A stretch of DNA of 64,000 nucleotides from Erythrophleum ivorense (GCA_026724425.1 JAIUCV010000019.1:6218211-6282210), one strand, 5' to 3'; shown: positions 11,771 to 23,914, counted from the first letter of the stretch. Numbers and translations: made by a program. Notes: a model not told the origin generated them from the letters alone.

Positions 11771-12670
11771 CTTCCTCAATATGACTATCTTGATTATTTG
11801 CTCTTTTTCTTTTTTGAGTACTTTCATCTTTAAAATCAATTAGTTTATCGTGTTTCAGGCGTGGCTTAATTGTTCTATTGGGATATCAATTTGTATTGGA
11901 ACATTTTCAGCTAACATATGATATTTAATAACTTTAGGTCAACAAATACATCTGATAGTTAATTTGTAATGTTTTGAAAATGAATTATTTTTTAAACTTC
12001 TAATTTACATTACTTTATACAAGAATCTAAATGAGATAATAATAATGCATTTTATGTAATTTTATTTTCTAGCTAATTATTATCTCCCCGAATGTTGGGA
12101 AAATTATTTCATCAAAATGACAATAAGCAAATCGTGCCATAAATAAATCTCTAGTTAATGGTTCAAGATATGTTAATTATAGAAGGAGATTCATAACTAA
12201 CATATATTCCCAACCTTATTTGAGAATCCATTTTTGTGCATTATGGTAGAGTAATTGGGACATATATCGCACATATAAAGATTTTAAAATAAGAAATATT
12301 TGGCTCATGACTAAAAGCTAAGTGTAATGGGAAGAATTTATAATAACTTGTTGGCTTGATACATATAAGTGCTGGTGTAAAATCACATATCCCATGTTGA
12401 AAGGGAAATTTTTGTTCTTATAAGCATTGGTCTAGTTACTAACAAGAGGCTTTTAATGAATGATTTTGCCAAACTTTTTTGCATGTAAACATAAGCAACA
12501 GGTTTTTCACTAGCATTATTAAGATGAGTTATCTTTATTGCATTATCTAAAAGTTGTGCTCTTAATCAAATTATTTAAGCAAGTAATCCCACAAACATTC
12601 GGCTACAAGTTAATAATAAATACATATGCGAGTATATTTGTTGATGCATATATTAAAATCATATAATAAA

Positions 12671-13340
12671 GTCTCGCTCCCTTAGCTACTCAATCATCTC
12701 TTCAACCATTGATTGGCTATCATGCCATTTGTACAACGTTAGTGGATCCCTTCCATAAAGGGCCTTAAATGGGGTCATGCCAATGGAATGATTATATGTT
12801 GTATTAAACAAAAACTCAGCCCATGGTAATACCTTCACTTGTTGTTTTGGTTTAGTCCTTGCAAAACACCTTAAATACATTTCAAGACTTCTATTAACTA
12901 CTTTTGTTTGGCCATCTAATTTTGGTGATAACTTGAATTGTAATTCAATGAAGTTCTAGCCAACATGAACAACTTCTTCCAAAATTGGCTTATAAAAATC
13001 CTATCTCTATTAGATACTATGGATTTTGGAAAGCCATCTAATCTAACTATTTCCTTCACAAACACCTTAGCTATGTCTTTGGCATTAAGAGAATGAGAAA
13101 GAGGAATATACTTTGTGAGCCAGTCCATCATCACCATGATAGTGTCAAATCTATTAGCCTTGGGAAGTTTGACCATAAAATCCATGTTGATGTCTTCCTA
13201 AACTTGATGAGGAATGGGTAAAGGCTACAATAACCCAGTGGGACTTAATGATTCATGTTATGTTGACAAATCTCACATTTTGCCACATACTCTTGCACAT
13301 CCCTCTTCATTACATTCCAAAAAATCACTTCAGCCAAACG
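12671..13340 (-). pseudogene. gypsy element 1: integrase
   Basis: The minus-strand frames give the H2C2 zinc-finger end (VAKCEICQHN at about 13300-13270), the core start WLTKYIPLSH preceded by MDFMVKLPK with the first catalytic Asp (13185-13090), and the second Asp in IVSNRDRIF (about 13020). After a break, the third region has LPWAEFLFNTTYNHS and MTPFKALYGRDP (12860-12740). Stops and frame changes separate these parts. The element breaks off at about 12670 against copia sequence, so its 3' LTR is missing. Confidence 0.75.
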
Positions 13341-13980
13341 CTTCTAAGTTCTCAAGTATCATGAGTGCCCACCAAACGAAGAATCATGGAATTTTTTAAT
13401 TAATTCCTTTGTTTTTGGTGAGTGATAAGGCACCAACAATTTGTTATTATAAAGGAAGAACCCACTCTTGAGACTATACCCTTTTGGTGCTTCTGTTCTT
13501 GTGATTTATTGTTACCTCACACCCTTTAAAATTTCATCTTCATTGACGGCAACTTCTAATTCCTTTATCCCATCAAACTGCCATAAGGAAAAGGCCTTTA
13601 ATCCCTGTGATTAATTGTTTACTCTAGGCTTGTAATGTATTTCAAACTTATATCTCGTTAATTTAGAGACCTATTTCTTTTGATCAGGATCAATTACCCT
13701 TTGTTCAAGCAAGTATTTCAGTGCTTTTTTATTTGTATGTATCACAAAGGATTGCCCAGACAAGTAGTATTGCCACTTTTTGACTGCCAACACAATTGCC
13801 TTGAGTTCCCTTTTATAAACAGATCCTTGCCTTGATTTTTCCAGCAATTGCTGACTGAAATAGGCAACTGATTTTTTCTTTTGCATTAGTATAGCCTCTA
13901 CCCCATTACTTAAGGCATCTGTTTCTAATTCAAAAGGAATATTGAAATTTGGTATGGCTAGCATTGGTATTGTTACCATG
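13341..13980 (-). pseudogene. gypsy element 1: RNase H
   Basis: The open stretch at 13979-13671 (102 codons) is a Ty3/gypsy RNase H: it starts near FELETDALSNGVEAILMQ, where the catalytic Asp is ETDA, and continues with KSVAYFSQQL, the YKRELKAIVLAVKKW helix with its Glu, and a QSFVIHTNKKALKYLL strand. In this last motif the usual Asp (HTDH) is replaced by Asn (HTNK), so a catalytic residue is lost. Downstream (13670-13341) is the spacer toward the integrase zinc finger, with weak coding similarity only. Confidence 0.7.
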
Positions 13981-14006
13981 GCTGATTTGAGCGATTAAAA
14001 TGCCTT

Positions 14007-14930
14007 TTAAGCCTTTTCATCCCACTTGAAAGCATCCTTCCTTAATAAATTTGTTACAGAAGCTACTATTTTGCCATAATTCTTGACAAATTTTCTATAG
14101 TAACCTGTTAAACCTAAGAAACTCCTCAAAGCTCGAAGGTTTTTAGGTGCTGGCCACTTTATCATAGCATCTACTTTTGATGGATCAATTTGCATTCCTT
14201 TGGCAGAAATTATATGCCTCAAAACTCTTACTTCTTCTGCCCAAATACACATTTCTTTAAATTAATGAGAAGCTGGTGCCTTTACAAAACTTCCAATACA
14301 ACTCGTAAGTGCTGAAGATAGGAGTTCATATCTTTGCTATACACCAAAATATCATTAAAAAAAGAAAAATAAGAATAAACTTCCTAAGATAAGCCTTAAA
14401 TATGTTATTCATTAGAGTTTGAAAGGTGGAAGAGGCACTGGTTAGCTCAAAAGGCATAACTGAAAATTCATAGTGGTCATCATGAGTCTTAGAACCTGTC
14501 TTAGGCTCATTCCCTAGATTGATTTTTATTTAATAGTGCCCAAATTTGAGATCAAGCTCAGAAAACAACATTCCCTCTCCCTAACCAAAAAAAAAAAAAA
14601 AATCAAATAATTCATCAATGTTTGATATAGGATACTTGTCAAAGATAGTATTTTGTTTAATGCTATATAATCTACACAAAACTTTTAGCTTTCATCTTTT
14701 TCCTTTACCAACAAAACTAGACTGAAATAAGGAATTACACTTAGTTGAATGATTTTAGCCTCTAGCATTTTTTCTTTAACAAGCCTCTTAATTTCTATTT
14801 TTTTAGCATGAGCATATTGATAAGGTCTAATATTAGGAGGTTGCGTCCTTTCTTTTAGCATAATGGAATGGTCCTTTGACCTATGAGGTAGTAGACCTAT
14901 CATTGGATTGCAGACATTAACAAATTCTTT
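14007..14930 (-). pseudogene. gypsy element 1: reverse transcriptase
   Basis: At 14903-14685 the minus strand reads the RT entry region (GLLPHRSKDHSI, RPYQYAHAKKIEI, and SLVLLVKEKD). The middle is broken by stops and an A-rich insertion near 14590. The active-site motif is near 14360-14340 as FFNDILVYS, where the usual first Asp of the FxDD box is Asn. The thumb and connection follow at 14252-14007 (DAMIKWPAPKNLRALRSFLGL, GYYRKFVKNY). Order and spacing are normal for a Ty3/gypsy RT, but it is dead. Confidence 0.75.
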
Positions 14931-15440
14931 AAGTAGTTGTTGAATCCCTTAGTGCACTCCTTATAGTCCACCTTCTTCTTCTAAGTCTATGGCTCCAAAT
15001 TCTAGCAAGAACCCCACTTCTTTTGCTCTGGTAGACTTAGTTGTTGTTTATAAGATGCTTGGGCTAAAGTCAGGGATGAGTCTCCTTGAAGGCAAATCAA
15101 CTTTTCATCCACTTTAATTTTCACGTAAGATTGTCTCCAATTCACCCTTAATTCACCAAGTGACTCCAACCATTCAATTCCCAACATCAAGTTTACATTA
15201 CCCAAATTGAAAGGATAAAAAGTTTGGGTAATTGTCATCCCTTATAATTCTAACTTAACCTCTTTACACTCTTCCTGTGTTACCTATCTCTAGCCATCTT
15301 CCACTGTTATAGAGTATCGTTTAGTGCCATGGACTGCAATTCCTAACTTCTCCACTAGCTTAGTGGGAATGAAGTTGTGTATAGTTCCACTATCAATTTA
15401 AACTAACACTTCCTCATCAAATGCTTTTCACATTATCTTT
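14931..15440 (-). pseudogene. gypsy element 1: aspartic protease region
   Basis: The open stretch 15238-15002 has FNLGNVNLMLGIEWLESLG, the flap and second half of a retropepsin-like (RVP_2) domain, followed by RVNWRQSYVKIKV. The upstream half around 15440-15300, which should hold the D(T/S)G box, is present only as a broken frame near 15400-15380 (a V.IDSGT-like remnant). Confidence 0.6.
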
Positions 15441-16720
15441 AAAGTCTTGTGCCCAATGATGCCAATAGCAATGGTTAGAGAAAGTTCCATTGAAGCAATC
15501 TCTTTTTCCTTTCCCTTAACTTGTGGAATTTCATCTTCACCTATTGCAATTTCAACAAGGTCTTCATCTTCCTCAGATAAGATAAGCATTTGTAATTGCT
15601 TATTTTACACATATAATTGAGGCTGAACTTCTCCTGGCACTTAAAGCAAAGACCTAACTCCCTTCTCCTATTAATCTCAGTTTCTGACAACCTTTTCTTA
15701 GTAGCATTGCCGCTGCTATTGCTGGTTGTATTTATCACTGGGATGCTTATCTTACTGCCATTTATTTTCGGAACTTCACCCCTTTTGTTTTCTGGACTTT
15801 TACCTAATATATTACTTGCTATGCTTCTAGGAACCTCTATAGTACTAGAGAATCTTGAAAAATTGGGTTTCACCCTTGTCCATTTAATTCTTGAATTAGC
15901 CTTCCAACTTCTTGCTTTCTTTTCCTCCCTTGCCTTTTATATGACCATATTTCTATCCTCCATTTGGGAAGCATAGTCCATGACTTACTTCAATGCTTGG
16001 GGTTGCATTAGTCTAACTTCTACCTTACTTCATTAATTAAACCATTCTTAAATACTCCCATCAATACTTCGTTAAGATTATTGCTCAGTGCAGTTAATAT
16101 CAAGTCAAATTTCTCACTGTATTCCTTAGTGGCTTCCTCCTACTTCAAACTCATCAACCTCTCAAAACTATCTCTCGCTTGACAACAATGGAAATGGTTC
16201 AACACTTCTTTCTTAAATTCTCCCTGAGAATGTATAAGAGCTTGGGTTTCCAGCTAATGGAACTAATTAAGGGCCTTACCCTCTAAGCTCACTACAGTTG
16301 CATCCAACTTTTCTTCCTCTGCAATGCCATTTAAAGAATAATACCATTCAACCTTGAAGAGTCAGCCATTGGGTCTTCTCTGGAAAATAGAGGAAGCTCC
16401 AGACGGCAAAAATTTGCTTGCCTCCTTTTCTCCTATATTGTTGGTCAGCTCAACCATTTTTCCACTTTCACATGTCTGCAAAAGTGAATTGGGTTCACTG
16501 CTATTGCCATTTCCAACTTCCCTTACTGTTCGCCCCTTATTTCCAGCTTCGATAGTTGCATGAATCCCATCCACATACTCATGTAGCTCTAACATATATA
16601 GCTATATCACCTATATTTCATCATTTGTTTCAATTTGCCCTTTCTACAACTCACCCATGACTCACTCCATGAAATCTGGTTGACTTTCCATTCTTGTTGC
16701 TACCATGTCCTAAATCAATA
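15441..16720 (-). pseudogene. gypsy element 1: gag with zinc knuckle
   Basis: At 15873-15541 the minus strand has the RRRELGLCFKCQEKF zinc-knuckle block. The histidine expected in CX2CX4HX4C is changed (the sequence goes on SLNYMCK). The capsid-like retrotransposon gag domain lies at about 16330-15900 with frameshifts. The N-terminal part (16595-16362) is an open stretch rich in Gly, Ser and Glu. The plus-strand open frame at 15617-15976 is the antisense of this region and is not a gene. Confidence 0.65.
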
Positions 16721-16732
16721 CTTTGATACCAA
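16721..16732 (-). other. primer-binding site (tRNA-Met type) of gypsy element 1
   Basis: On the minus strand the bases read TTGGTATCAAAG. This matches the plant initiator tRNA-Met primer site (TGGTATCAGAG) with one change, and it starts five bases after the LTR end. It fixes the LTR at 16738-17137 as the 5' LTR of the element to its left. Confidence 0.7.
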
Positions 16733-16737
16733 TTAGT

Positions 16738-17137
16738 TGAAACCTAACTCTATATTATTTATGTAAAAGCTATAATGGAGCTTCGTCTCCTATAAACAAA
16801 GGGAGAATGAAGTTGACAATTCAAAGTGTCTATATGAGAAAGGAAAAATGGAGAAAAGATGAAAAGATAAAAAGGTATTTGGTATTCGAGAGGTTAGATT
16901 CTCTCCTCCAATTACCCACAGTTTTCCTTAATCCTCCATCCTCTAATCACATATGCTATGATAATTTCCTTCCCTTAGCTGCATTCTCTCTTCTTTAGCT
17001 AAATAACAAAGTTAGCTACTTCCATGCAGCAAATCTCTCTTTTGCCCAACCTCAACCAATTCACATTCCCTACTTGTGTGGGCTTTTTTCATGCTATAGA
17101 CTTTTAAGCCTAACACCTTTTAGTCTTAGGTTCAACA
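16738..17137 (-). repeat. LTR of gypsy element 1 (400 bp)
   Basis: Minus-strand ends are TGTTGAACC and GGTTTCA, a clear terminal inverted repeat. The LTR is followed by a tRNA-Met primer site. Just before it, on the minus strand, lies the coding end of another gypsy pol rather than host DNA, so this LTR also serves as the 3' LTR of a second element. Confidence 0.7.
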
Positions 17138-17265
17138 TTTCTTGCGCCTTTAAAATTCACTTTGTCCTCAAAGTGAAAAAATGCGAACTGCATTTTAATC
17201 ACTTTTGTATCCTCCTAGGTACAATCACAATCTGACAAACATCTCACTTTATCAGAACTTGATAC
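17138..17265 (-). pseudogene. gypsy pol C-terminal end, abutting the LTR
   Basis: The minus strand reads EDTKVIKMQFAFFHFEDKVNFKGA, broken by one upstream stop. This is the typical last stretch of chromoviral gypsy polyproteins (W-E-D ... FPHF-LEDKV-F), which normally stands only a few bases before a 3' LTR. Here it ends at the LTR 16738-17137. The rest of the second element is lost beyond about 17265. Confidence 0.6.
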
Positions 17266-17280
17266 TGCCCATTAGTCATT

Positions 17281-17794
17281 TTTCATAGAAGGTAGCCGCC
17301 GGGACATAAACTTTCCAAGGGTGACTAATTGATGGAGATTAAGTTAGTATGGGATGCTAAAGAATTACAATGAGTAGTATGGAATGCCGAAATCCCACAT
17401 TGAGTAGTATGAGATGTTCCATCGAGTACTTAAATAGGATGGTATTCCCACCTCAATAACTAGGTTTTTTGGGAGGGTTTTCTAGCTTGCTTAGGTGTTC
17501 ATCAATTGGTACCAGACTTAATGGTTAGTGGCTCCAGAAAGGACTACTTGTGCGGGGTTATGACCAACAAAAAAGTCGTGTAAAATATCATTTAGTGAAG
17601 TGTCACAGAGTGTAGCTGCTGGGATGTCAGCTTTTTGAGGGTGACCAATTGATGGTGACCAAGATAGTATGGAATGTCAAAGTTTTACATTGAGTAGTAT
17701 AGGATGATCAATGGGTTTTTTAAATAAGGAAGTTCTCATACTTCAATAGTTAGCTTTTGGGAGAGGATTCTTAACTTCGCTTGGGTGCCTATCA
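17281..17794 (+). mobile_element. TRIM-like miniature LTR element
   Basis: Two diverged direct repeats, 17281-17504 and 17601-17794, both contain GTAGC(C/T)GC(C/T)GGGA, a GGGTGACCAATTGATGG-like core and end in ATCA. The left one has an extra internal repeat of about 30 bp. Immediately after the left copy is TTGGTACCAGA, close to the tRNA-Met primer site, so the copies look like LTRs of about 200 bp around only 96 bp of internal sequence. That is the layout of a TRIM. I see no coding capacity and no clear target duplication. Confidence 0.55.
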
Positions 17795-18095
17795 ATAACC
17801 TTGAGATGTATTTGATAATTTCTAAACAAAAGTATGTCTCAATTGCTGTACTATCCAGCCTATGTAGTTTGGAAACTTTGTGTGTTGTTTTTTTTTTTGG
17901 GACATTTTCTCTTATTTTCATTTGGTTTGTTTACCTTGCACCCTTCCATCTCCTATGGTCACCCATAGTCTAAATTTTAAAAGGTTCCTCCATTTTTGCT
18001 ATATATGGTCTTTTTTTAAAAAAATTATTTTTAAAATTAATTTTTCCTTTCTTTTGTTATTGTTTCTTACATGTACACATGCAATTTTTTTCAAG
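17795..18095. other. T-rich spacer, possible TPS intron remnant
   Basis: This is T-rich sequence leading into the first recognisable TPS exon. A pyrimidine-rich tract just before 18096 suits a 3' splice region. No exon coding for the N-terminal part of TPS is visible. Confidence 0.35.
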
Positions 18096-18645
18096 CAATT
18101 TTCACACCTATGATTATGCATGGCATTTTGTTAGCACTTGTACTTGTATCCTTGGGCTTGAGGGTACGCCTAAAGGGGTTGAGGATCAAGGGAGGTTGAC
18201 TTGAGTTATTGCAGTATGTGATCACTCATGCTTATTTCTATGCATAGTTATTTTACTTTACCTATTAAGCCTTTCACTTCAAGCTTTACTTGTAAAATGA
18301 AAAGCAAGAAAAGGTGAAAGAGAAAGTTTTTATAACAGTTTCTTTATCTTTAGCTATGAGCTAATATAATGATGAGTTTAAAATTAGAACTGCTTATTTA
18401 CCTCTTTTGCCCTTGAATGTTAGTTTCCTATTGGGATAGACTCAGATCGATTCATATGGCACTTGAGCTTCCTCAAGTTCAGGATAACATCAAAGAATAT
18501 GAAGAAAGATTTAAAGGCAGAAAGGTGCATCTTTTACTTTGTAGCAGTAGCTTTCAGTAATATTTGTTCAGAAAAAGCCTCTGTCTAATTTATGTTTCTT
18601 TTGCTACAAATGTGCGGTATGAGGTATCATGATATATATGTATAT

Positions 18646-18663
18646 ATGTGTGTGTGTGTGTGT
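18646..18663. repeat. (TG)n microsatellite
   Basis: A run of about nine TG dinucleotides follows a short TA-rich tract in the intron between TPS exons 2 and 3. Confidence 0.8.
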
Positions 18664-20079
18664 ATTAATTTTTTCATGAAGTGCTAATTTGATTTACTTC
18701 TTTGATATGACTTATCAATTTGCATTTTTCTAACATGTTAGGTAATCTTAGGCGTTGATCGCCTTGATATGATTAAGGGAATTCCTCAGAAAATTCTAGC
18801 ATTTGAAAAATTTCTGGAAGAGATGCTTGTTGGCGTGATAAAGTAGTTTTGATTCAAATTGCTGTGCCAACAAGAGCAGATGTTCTTGAGTGTATGATAC
18901 TTACATTACTTTGTCTTGTTCTTGTGCCTTCTACGGTATAACGTTATTCAAAATAGGCTTTTGTTGTCAGTTTTCCCGTTGTTTCCTCAATTCCTGCAGT
19001 GGAAGATTGAATATTTTCCTATGTTGTCTTCAGATAATGAAATTATGACATGCTTTTGGAACTAAATAAATACACTTTTTCTGGTGAGTTTGAGTTTGAA
19101 ACAGAAAACTAAGTCTAAGTTGAAATTCACATACTGAAATGAGTATGGTGCTATACTTGGTCAACTCACTGGTTTGCTGTTGAAAGTAAATATATGTAAT
19201 GATTGCTGTTTGATGGAAATAGCTTTCTGATATTTCTTTTCTATAGCACATGTAACATACATTTTAAACTCATTTTCTGAAGAGTTAGTAGCATAAGTTA
19301 TATTCATTCTTATTGAAGATTCATAATGATGTTTTCAGCTTGCTGCTTCTAACAAAAATATAATCATGTTACAAGTATGAAAACATACACATTTTACATC
19401 ACCTCTATAAATCACTAACTTATTATTTACTATTTACTGAAATCCCCAGTGAGGACTGAATGAGTGGTAATTTCTTACTGAAGCTGAATTATTTGTAATA
19501 TATTACTATATGATTCAGTGACATCCCCCATTTTTTAGCTGTCTATTTGTTCTTGAGAGACATAATTATATGGAATAACTTACCTCTTGAAAATTGGGTT
19601 TACAATCAATATAATCTATTCAAAATACTGTTAAGTGTCAGTTTTGTTGTGGATCTTGAGTTCTTCTGGGATATCTCACCCTTTGTGATTTCCGTCTCCT
19701 GGTAGTCTTTCTGTGGAAGCATGTTTAATTGGCCTGTCAATTATTTGCTCATTCCTCCATTGTTTTTTTTGGGGAGGGGAGAAGCAGGGTGTTATATATG
19801 TCTTCTGGATTATGATAGTCAACTTATTTCTTGCATTTTCACAGATCAAAAGCTTACAAGCCAGGTTCATGAAATTGTTGGTTGCATTAATGGCAGATTT
19901 GGAACACTGACTGCTGTTCCTGTATATCACGTGGTGCAGTCTTAACACTGATAATCTGATAAACACAACTTTAATAATGACACCTGATCACATAACAAGG
20001 ACATTTTTTCTGTGAACTTTACCTAAATCTTATTGGATGATCTGATTCTTCTCTTGCATATGACTTTGTTAGCTTCTAT

Positions 20080-20210
20080 TAGTGTGTTTGGCAGCGCGTT
20101 AAAGAGAGGGAAACCACGTTTTTGTAACCTCTTTTATCCAAAAGCAATAAATTGTTGCTTCAGCCAAACCACGTTTTTTTCTTTCCTGACGCAGAGCCAA
20201 ACACGCGCTA
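20080..20210. mobile_element. hAT-type MITE in a TPS intron
   Basis: The 131-bp block begins TAGTGTGTTTGGC and ends GCCAAACACGCGCTA, so the ends are inverted copies. The inside contains further CACGTTTTT repeats. GTGTTTGG ends like these are frequent in plant hAT-derived MITEs. An 8-bp target duplication could not be seen. Confidence 0.55.
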
Positions 20211-20478
20211 TCTTGATATCTATTTATATTAATACTTGGTTTGGAATGGATGAAATGGGGATGATGATCTTGGGAGGGATGCAATTTAGAAATGAAAGTG
20301 ATATTACCTTGTTTCACCAAAATCAATCTTTCAAAAAATTAAGATAATTTAATTGTAAACTTAGAAATATCTTAAATTGCACAATTATCCTTCTTAAAAT
20401 ATCATGTCAATATAAATCAGTTTTGATTGGGAGGAGAAAAATATTTTCTTCTTACTAAGTTTCATAAATTTATTTTTA

Positions 20479-20781
20479 GAATAAAATACATGGACCCCCC
20501 TTGAATTTTACTGAAAGTACATGGCTCTCTTTTCTATTTTCAAAACCTATGTAAACTTTTTCTTGAGTTTTGTTGAAATTACATAGACCTTCCCTTAATT
20601 TTGCTGAAATTACACAGACCTCCTCTTTATTTTCAAAACCATCACAAATTTCTCATAAGTTTTGCTAAAATTATACAGACCTCCCCTAAAACTTAAGAGA
20701 GATTTGGATAGGATTTGAAAATAGAGAAGACGTCCATGTAGTTTTAGCAAAACTCAAGGGAGATCAGTGTATTTTATTCTT
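20479..20781. mobile_element. foldback MITE in a TPS intron
   Basis: The left end (AATAAAATACATGGACCCCC, TTGAATTTTACTGAAA) and the reverse complement of the right end (AATAAAATACACTGATCTCC, TTGAGTTTTGCTAAAA) pair over most of about 110 bp. The left half also holds three diverged direct copies of a roughly 65-bp unit containing AAATTACA(T/C)AGACCT. It is non-coding and lies in the intron between TPS exons 4 and 5. Confidence 0.6.
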
Positions 20782-23700
20782 ATTTTTATTCCCATCCTCT
20801 CAATTTCTTCCCAAGACAGGCAAAAGAGATTTTGTAAACAATAGATGGGCTGCAGGACCTTTTGTAATGTAGGACATGAACCTGGTATTATATGATGTCT
20901 CATGGTGCAGCTCAGTTAGTTAGTGTCACATTGTTTTAAAACAGCCCTGGTTGAATTCTCAAAATTTCAGAGTAAACCAGTCTTCATATCTTAAAGGACT
21001 AAACAAAGATGTAAGATCAGTTTCAGGTTTGTCTGAAAGTAAAATTTTGTCCATATATTTGATACAAAAACCAGAGGTTCTATAAGCAGAATAAGTGAAA
21101 TTGAATAATTAACAATTAGAGTAAAGCAATATGATCTTTAAACATCGAACATTCTTTGAAATTCTTTTTGTTGATGAGTAAAAAGTACTGATGGCAATAA
21201 TTGTTTATTATATGACTTTTGTTAAGTAATTCCATCGCAGTCTCAGGGTTTACTCTATGTAGAAGAAGCAGGTTGGCTTTGTAGAACACTTAGTTATAAG
21301 CTTCTAGATCATATGTTAGGCAGGTTCAGATACATGCTTCTATACTCTTATTTGGTGGAAGGGTAGCATCACTTATAGGATGTGGCACGTATTACACTTT
21401 CAACAGATGTGACATCGAATTATTGACCAAAAAACATGATAAAATCTTCCAAGTGGATTAATAATCAATTATTGGTAGGACTGATTACATAGTTCCATTT
21501 TTGCTTCATTTTTTTAATTTTTACATTAGAACTTGATTCCCCCTCCTTGTGGGGGGTGGTTTCTCCCACAATTAATGAGTCATTCTTAGAAGGATTAATG
21601 GTGGAGGCTTTATTTGTAAGTATGAACTTTTAATTTTAGATCAGTATTGGTTTTTGACACCAGACGCTTTTACCATATTTCATCACCTGTTGGTCATCTG
21701 GACACTTTTATTTACTTTTGATCTTGAACTCAGTGAAGACAATGCTAGATAATCTGATGCATTTCTTCTGTCTACAGGATCGCTCTCTTGACTTTCATAA
21801 ACTATGTGCTCTGTATGCTGTAACAGGTAAACTTTCTGCACTTTGAGTGTCCACCCCCCCCCCCCCCTCTTTTCTTTTTCTTCTTTCTTTTAACTGAGTT
21901 TCCCTGTGAATGATCCTTTGATATGGATCTCACCACCTTAATGATTGGTCTATCCTGAACTATGATGTTTTCTGAGTCTGTTCTCTTTTCAAATGGTCAA
22001 TCAATCATCTGTGCATGTGAAGATGCAATTTTTATTTATTCTAAAATGGAATTCTCCATTTTTAAATCTTGCTTTTGGACATAAATTTTAATGATATGTT
22101 CCATGAAATCAAAGCAGACATTCTGGGAGTGTCAGTTTTTATTTTTAATCTCTGCCAAAAAGTCTAGAAAATGATATATGTATTTTTCAGTTTCTTTTTC
22201 ACCTTTTCTCTTTGCCTTTATGTACGAATTCATAAGGCAGACTGGAGCTCCAAAAGGTTTGGAAATTCCTTGGAGAAGTTACACTTTAGATTGGGTGCTC
22301 GGCACCCATTTTGCGGCTTGTTATACAAGTTACCTTGTGGCCTAAAAGTCTGCTTGCTTCTGTGACGTAGCTCTTATCTGTTACTTTCTTGATCAGCATT
22401 GATGTCTTGTTTCTGAGTTGATTTTTCTTTTTTTAATTTCTGACTTCCATATATATTTTTTTAATTGTAACTTTTCTACTAACGTTGTATCACCGCCCTC
22501 TTCTAATTCTTAACCAGATGTCGCCCTTGTCACATCTTTGAGGGATGGGATGAATCTTGTCAGTTATGAATATGTGGCCTGCCAGGAGAGAAAGAAAGGG
22601 GTTCTCATTCTTAGTGAAGTAATTACATAAACCTCTTTGTGTATTTTTTCTTGGATTCAATTTCTCAACGCAGGTTATATTAATGTTGAATTATTGTTTA
22701 ACAAATAATACAATCAAAAGTTGGAAGATAGACATTTCTAACTTGCTAAGATGCTTGTTACAGTCTTCTGACTATCATTATATCTTAAATCCATCCCTCT
22801 GTACACTCTTGTTCTCTACGTGCAATGTGACTGGGTCAACCGGTGGCCATTTTTGTCCTGAAACACTTGACAGGTGTTTCAAATTTTGCCATGCTACATA
22901 ACAGCCATCCTAACTGGTAGTATTTGTTGTTAGTTTGTTACATGCTGTCATCCCCAACACAATCAATTCATCAAATCACCAATTAAGGTGCTTCTTATCT
23001 TTTCTATGTCCAGCCCCTTCCAACTATGCATTTATTTTGCTTAAACTTTTATGGCTTAAAGTAGCTTGGGTAGATGATGAAAATATTGACATTTTGTCTT
23101 TGTTGATGTTATGATATTGGATTTATAGCCTTCATCTTGATTGATAGAAAGGTCTCTTCTCTTGTCTATTTAAATTGCTTTTGGCATATCTCTTCTATGT
23201 ACGTAGATATATTTACTGTTGATCTGACCACTGAAACTTGTTATACTCCCTGTAGTTTGCTGGTGCTGCATAGTCTCTAGGTGCTGGTGCAATTCTGGTT
23301 AACCCTTGGAACATCACAGAAGTTGCTGCTGCAATTGCCCAGGCTCTGAATATGCCATCTGAGGAAAGAGAGAAGTGACATACACATAACTTTTTACATG
23401 TAAAAACCCACACTGCTCAGGAATGGGCAGAAACTCTTGTAAGGTATACATATTATATTAGTGAATGGTAATCTAAATACCTATTCTGATTCGTTAGAAA
23501 TTTAAGAATGTGCGAGAGGCAACTTCTTGGAGCATACTGATTTTATACTATTTACTAGTCTGTCTGAAGTTTAGACTCTGAACCATAATTCTCGTAGTTA
23601 TTCTTAATTTTACTTTCCATTTCCTGCATGCTCCTCTTACCTATTGTATATTTAGGAGTAGTAAAATCACATGTGATGCATATGGGGTTTTACTTTATTA

Positions 23701-23914
23701 ATAGATATATCATATGAAAGAATAGAACTCTTGCTTGGAATTTTATTATAGATTAACGCTGCTGTGAAGCAACTTATCTTTTAAATAATTTTGCAGTGAA
23801 CTAAATGATACTGTTGTTGGGCAACAACTAAGGACAAGACAAGTTCCAGCCCCACTTCCAACCAAGACTGCAGTTGAACATTATCTGCAGTCAACTAATT
23901 GATTAATCATTTCG

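Larger units (their letters stand above)
10802..12670 (-). pseudogene. copia pol fragment: integrase end to RT first half
   Basis: On the minus strand, from 12500 to 12100, the translation follows the integrase C-terminal region of copia (YLEPLTRDLFMARFA and CHFDE). Next comes the linker with QKRKRANNQD near 11800, then the RT start, including a DVITFVYLISL-like stretch and the IIIAYLNSSLGSEIYIKI segment at 10910-10802 (first catalytic Asp region). Many stops are present. The reading ends at the exact place where the fragment at 2241 resumes, so the two are halves of one element split by the MULE. The 5' part (gag and protease) is absent; gypsy sequence starts at about 12671. Confidence 0.75.
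18096..23914 (+). pseudogene. TPS1: trehalose-6-phosphate synthase (TPS1-type) pseudogene, exons 1-8
   Basis: These exons follow the glycosyltransferase-20 domain of class I TPS, which joins UDP-glucose and glucose-6-phosphate. Exons: 18096-18213 (FHTYDYAWHF, GLEGTPKGVEDQGRL), 18424-18524 (FPIGIDSDRF), 18742-18891 (LGVDRLDMIKGIPQKIL), 19845-19933 (LTSQVHEIVGCINGRFGTL), 21778-21826, 22518-22618 (VALVTSLRDGMNLVSYE), 23256-23443 and 23797-23914 (LRTRQVPAPLPTK). Introns keep GT-AG ends. Damage: stops near 18201, 23269, 23365 and 23901, and single-base deletions near 18455 and 18815. Arg codons are replaced by Trp or Cys in exons 1 and 4. The N-terminal half of the gene is absent, so this is a 5'-truncated relic of a spliced gene, not a processed copy. 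Confidence 0.88.

Noticed and set aside
15617..15976. 119-codon hydrophobic plus-strand open frame
   Set aside because: It is the antisense of the gypsy gag and zinc-knuckle region, which is recognisable on the minus strand.
20211..20218. 8-bp target duplication for the MITE at 20080-20210
   Set aside because: The flanking bases (GCTTCTAT and TCTTGATA) do not match well enough.
21851..21867. run of C residues as a regulatory or structural element
   Set aside because: A simple homopolymer in a TPS intron, explained by slippage.
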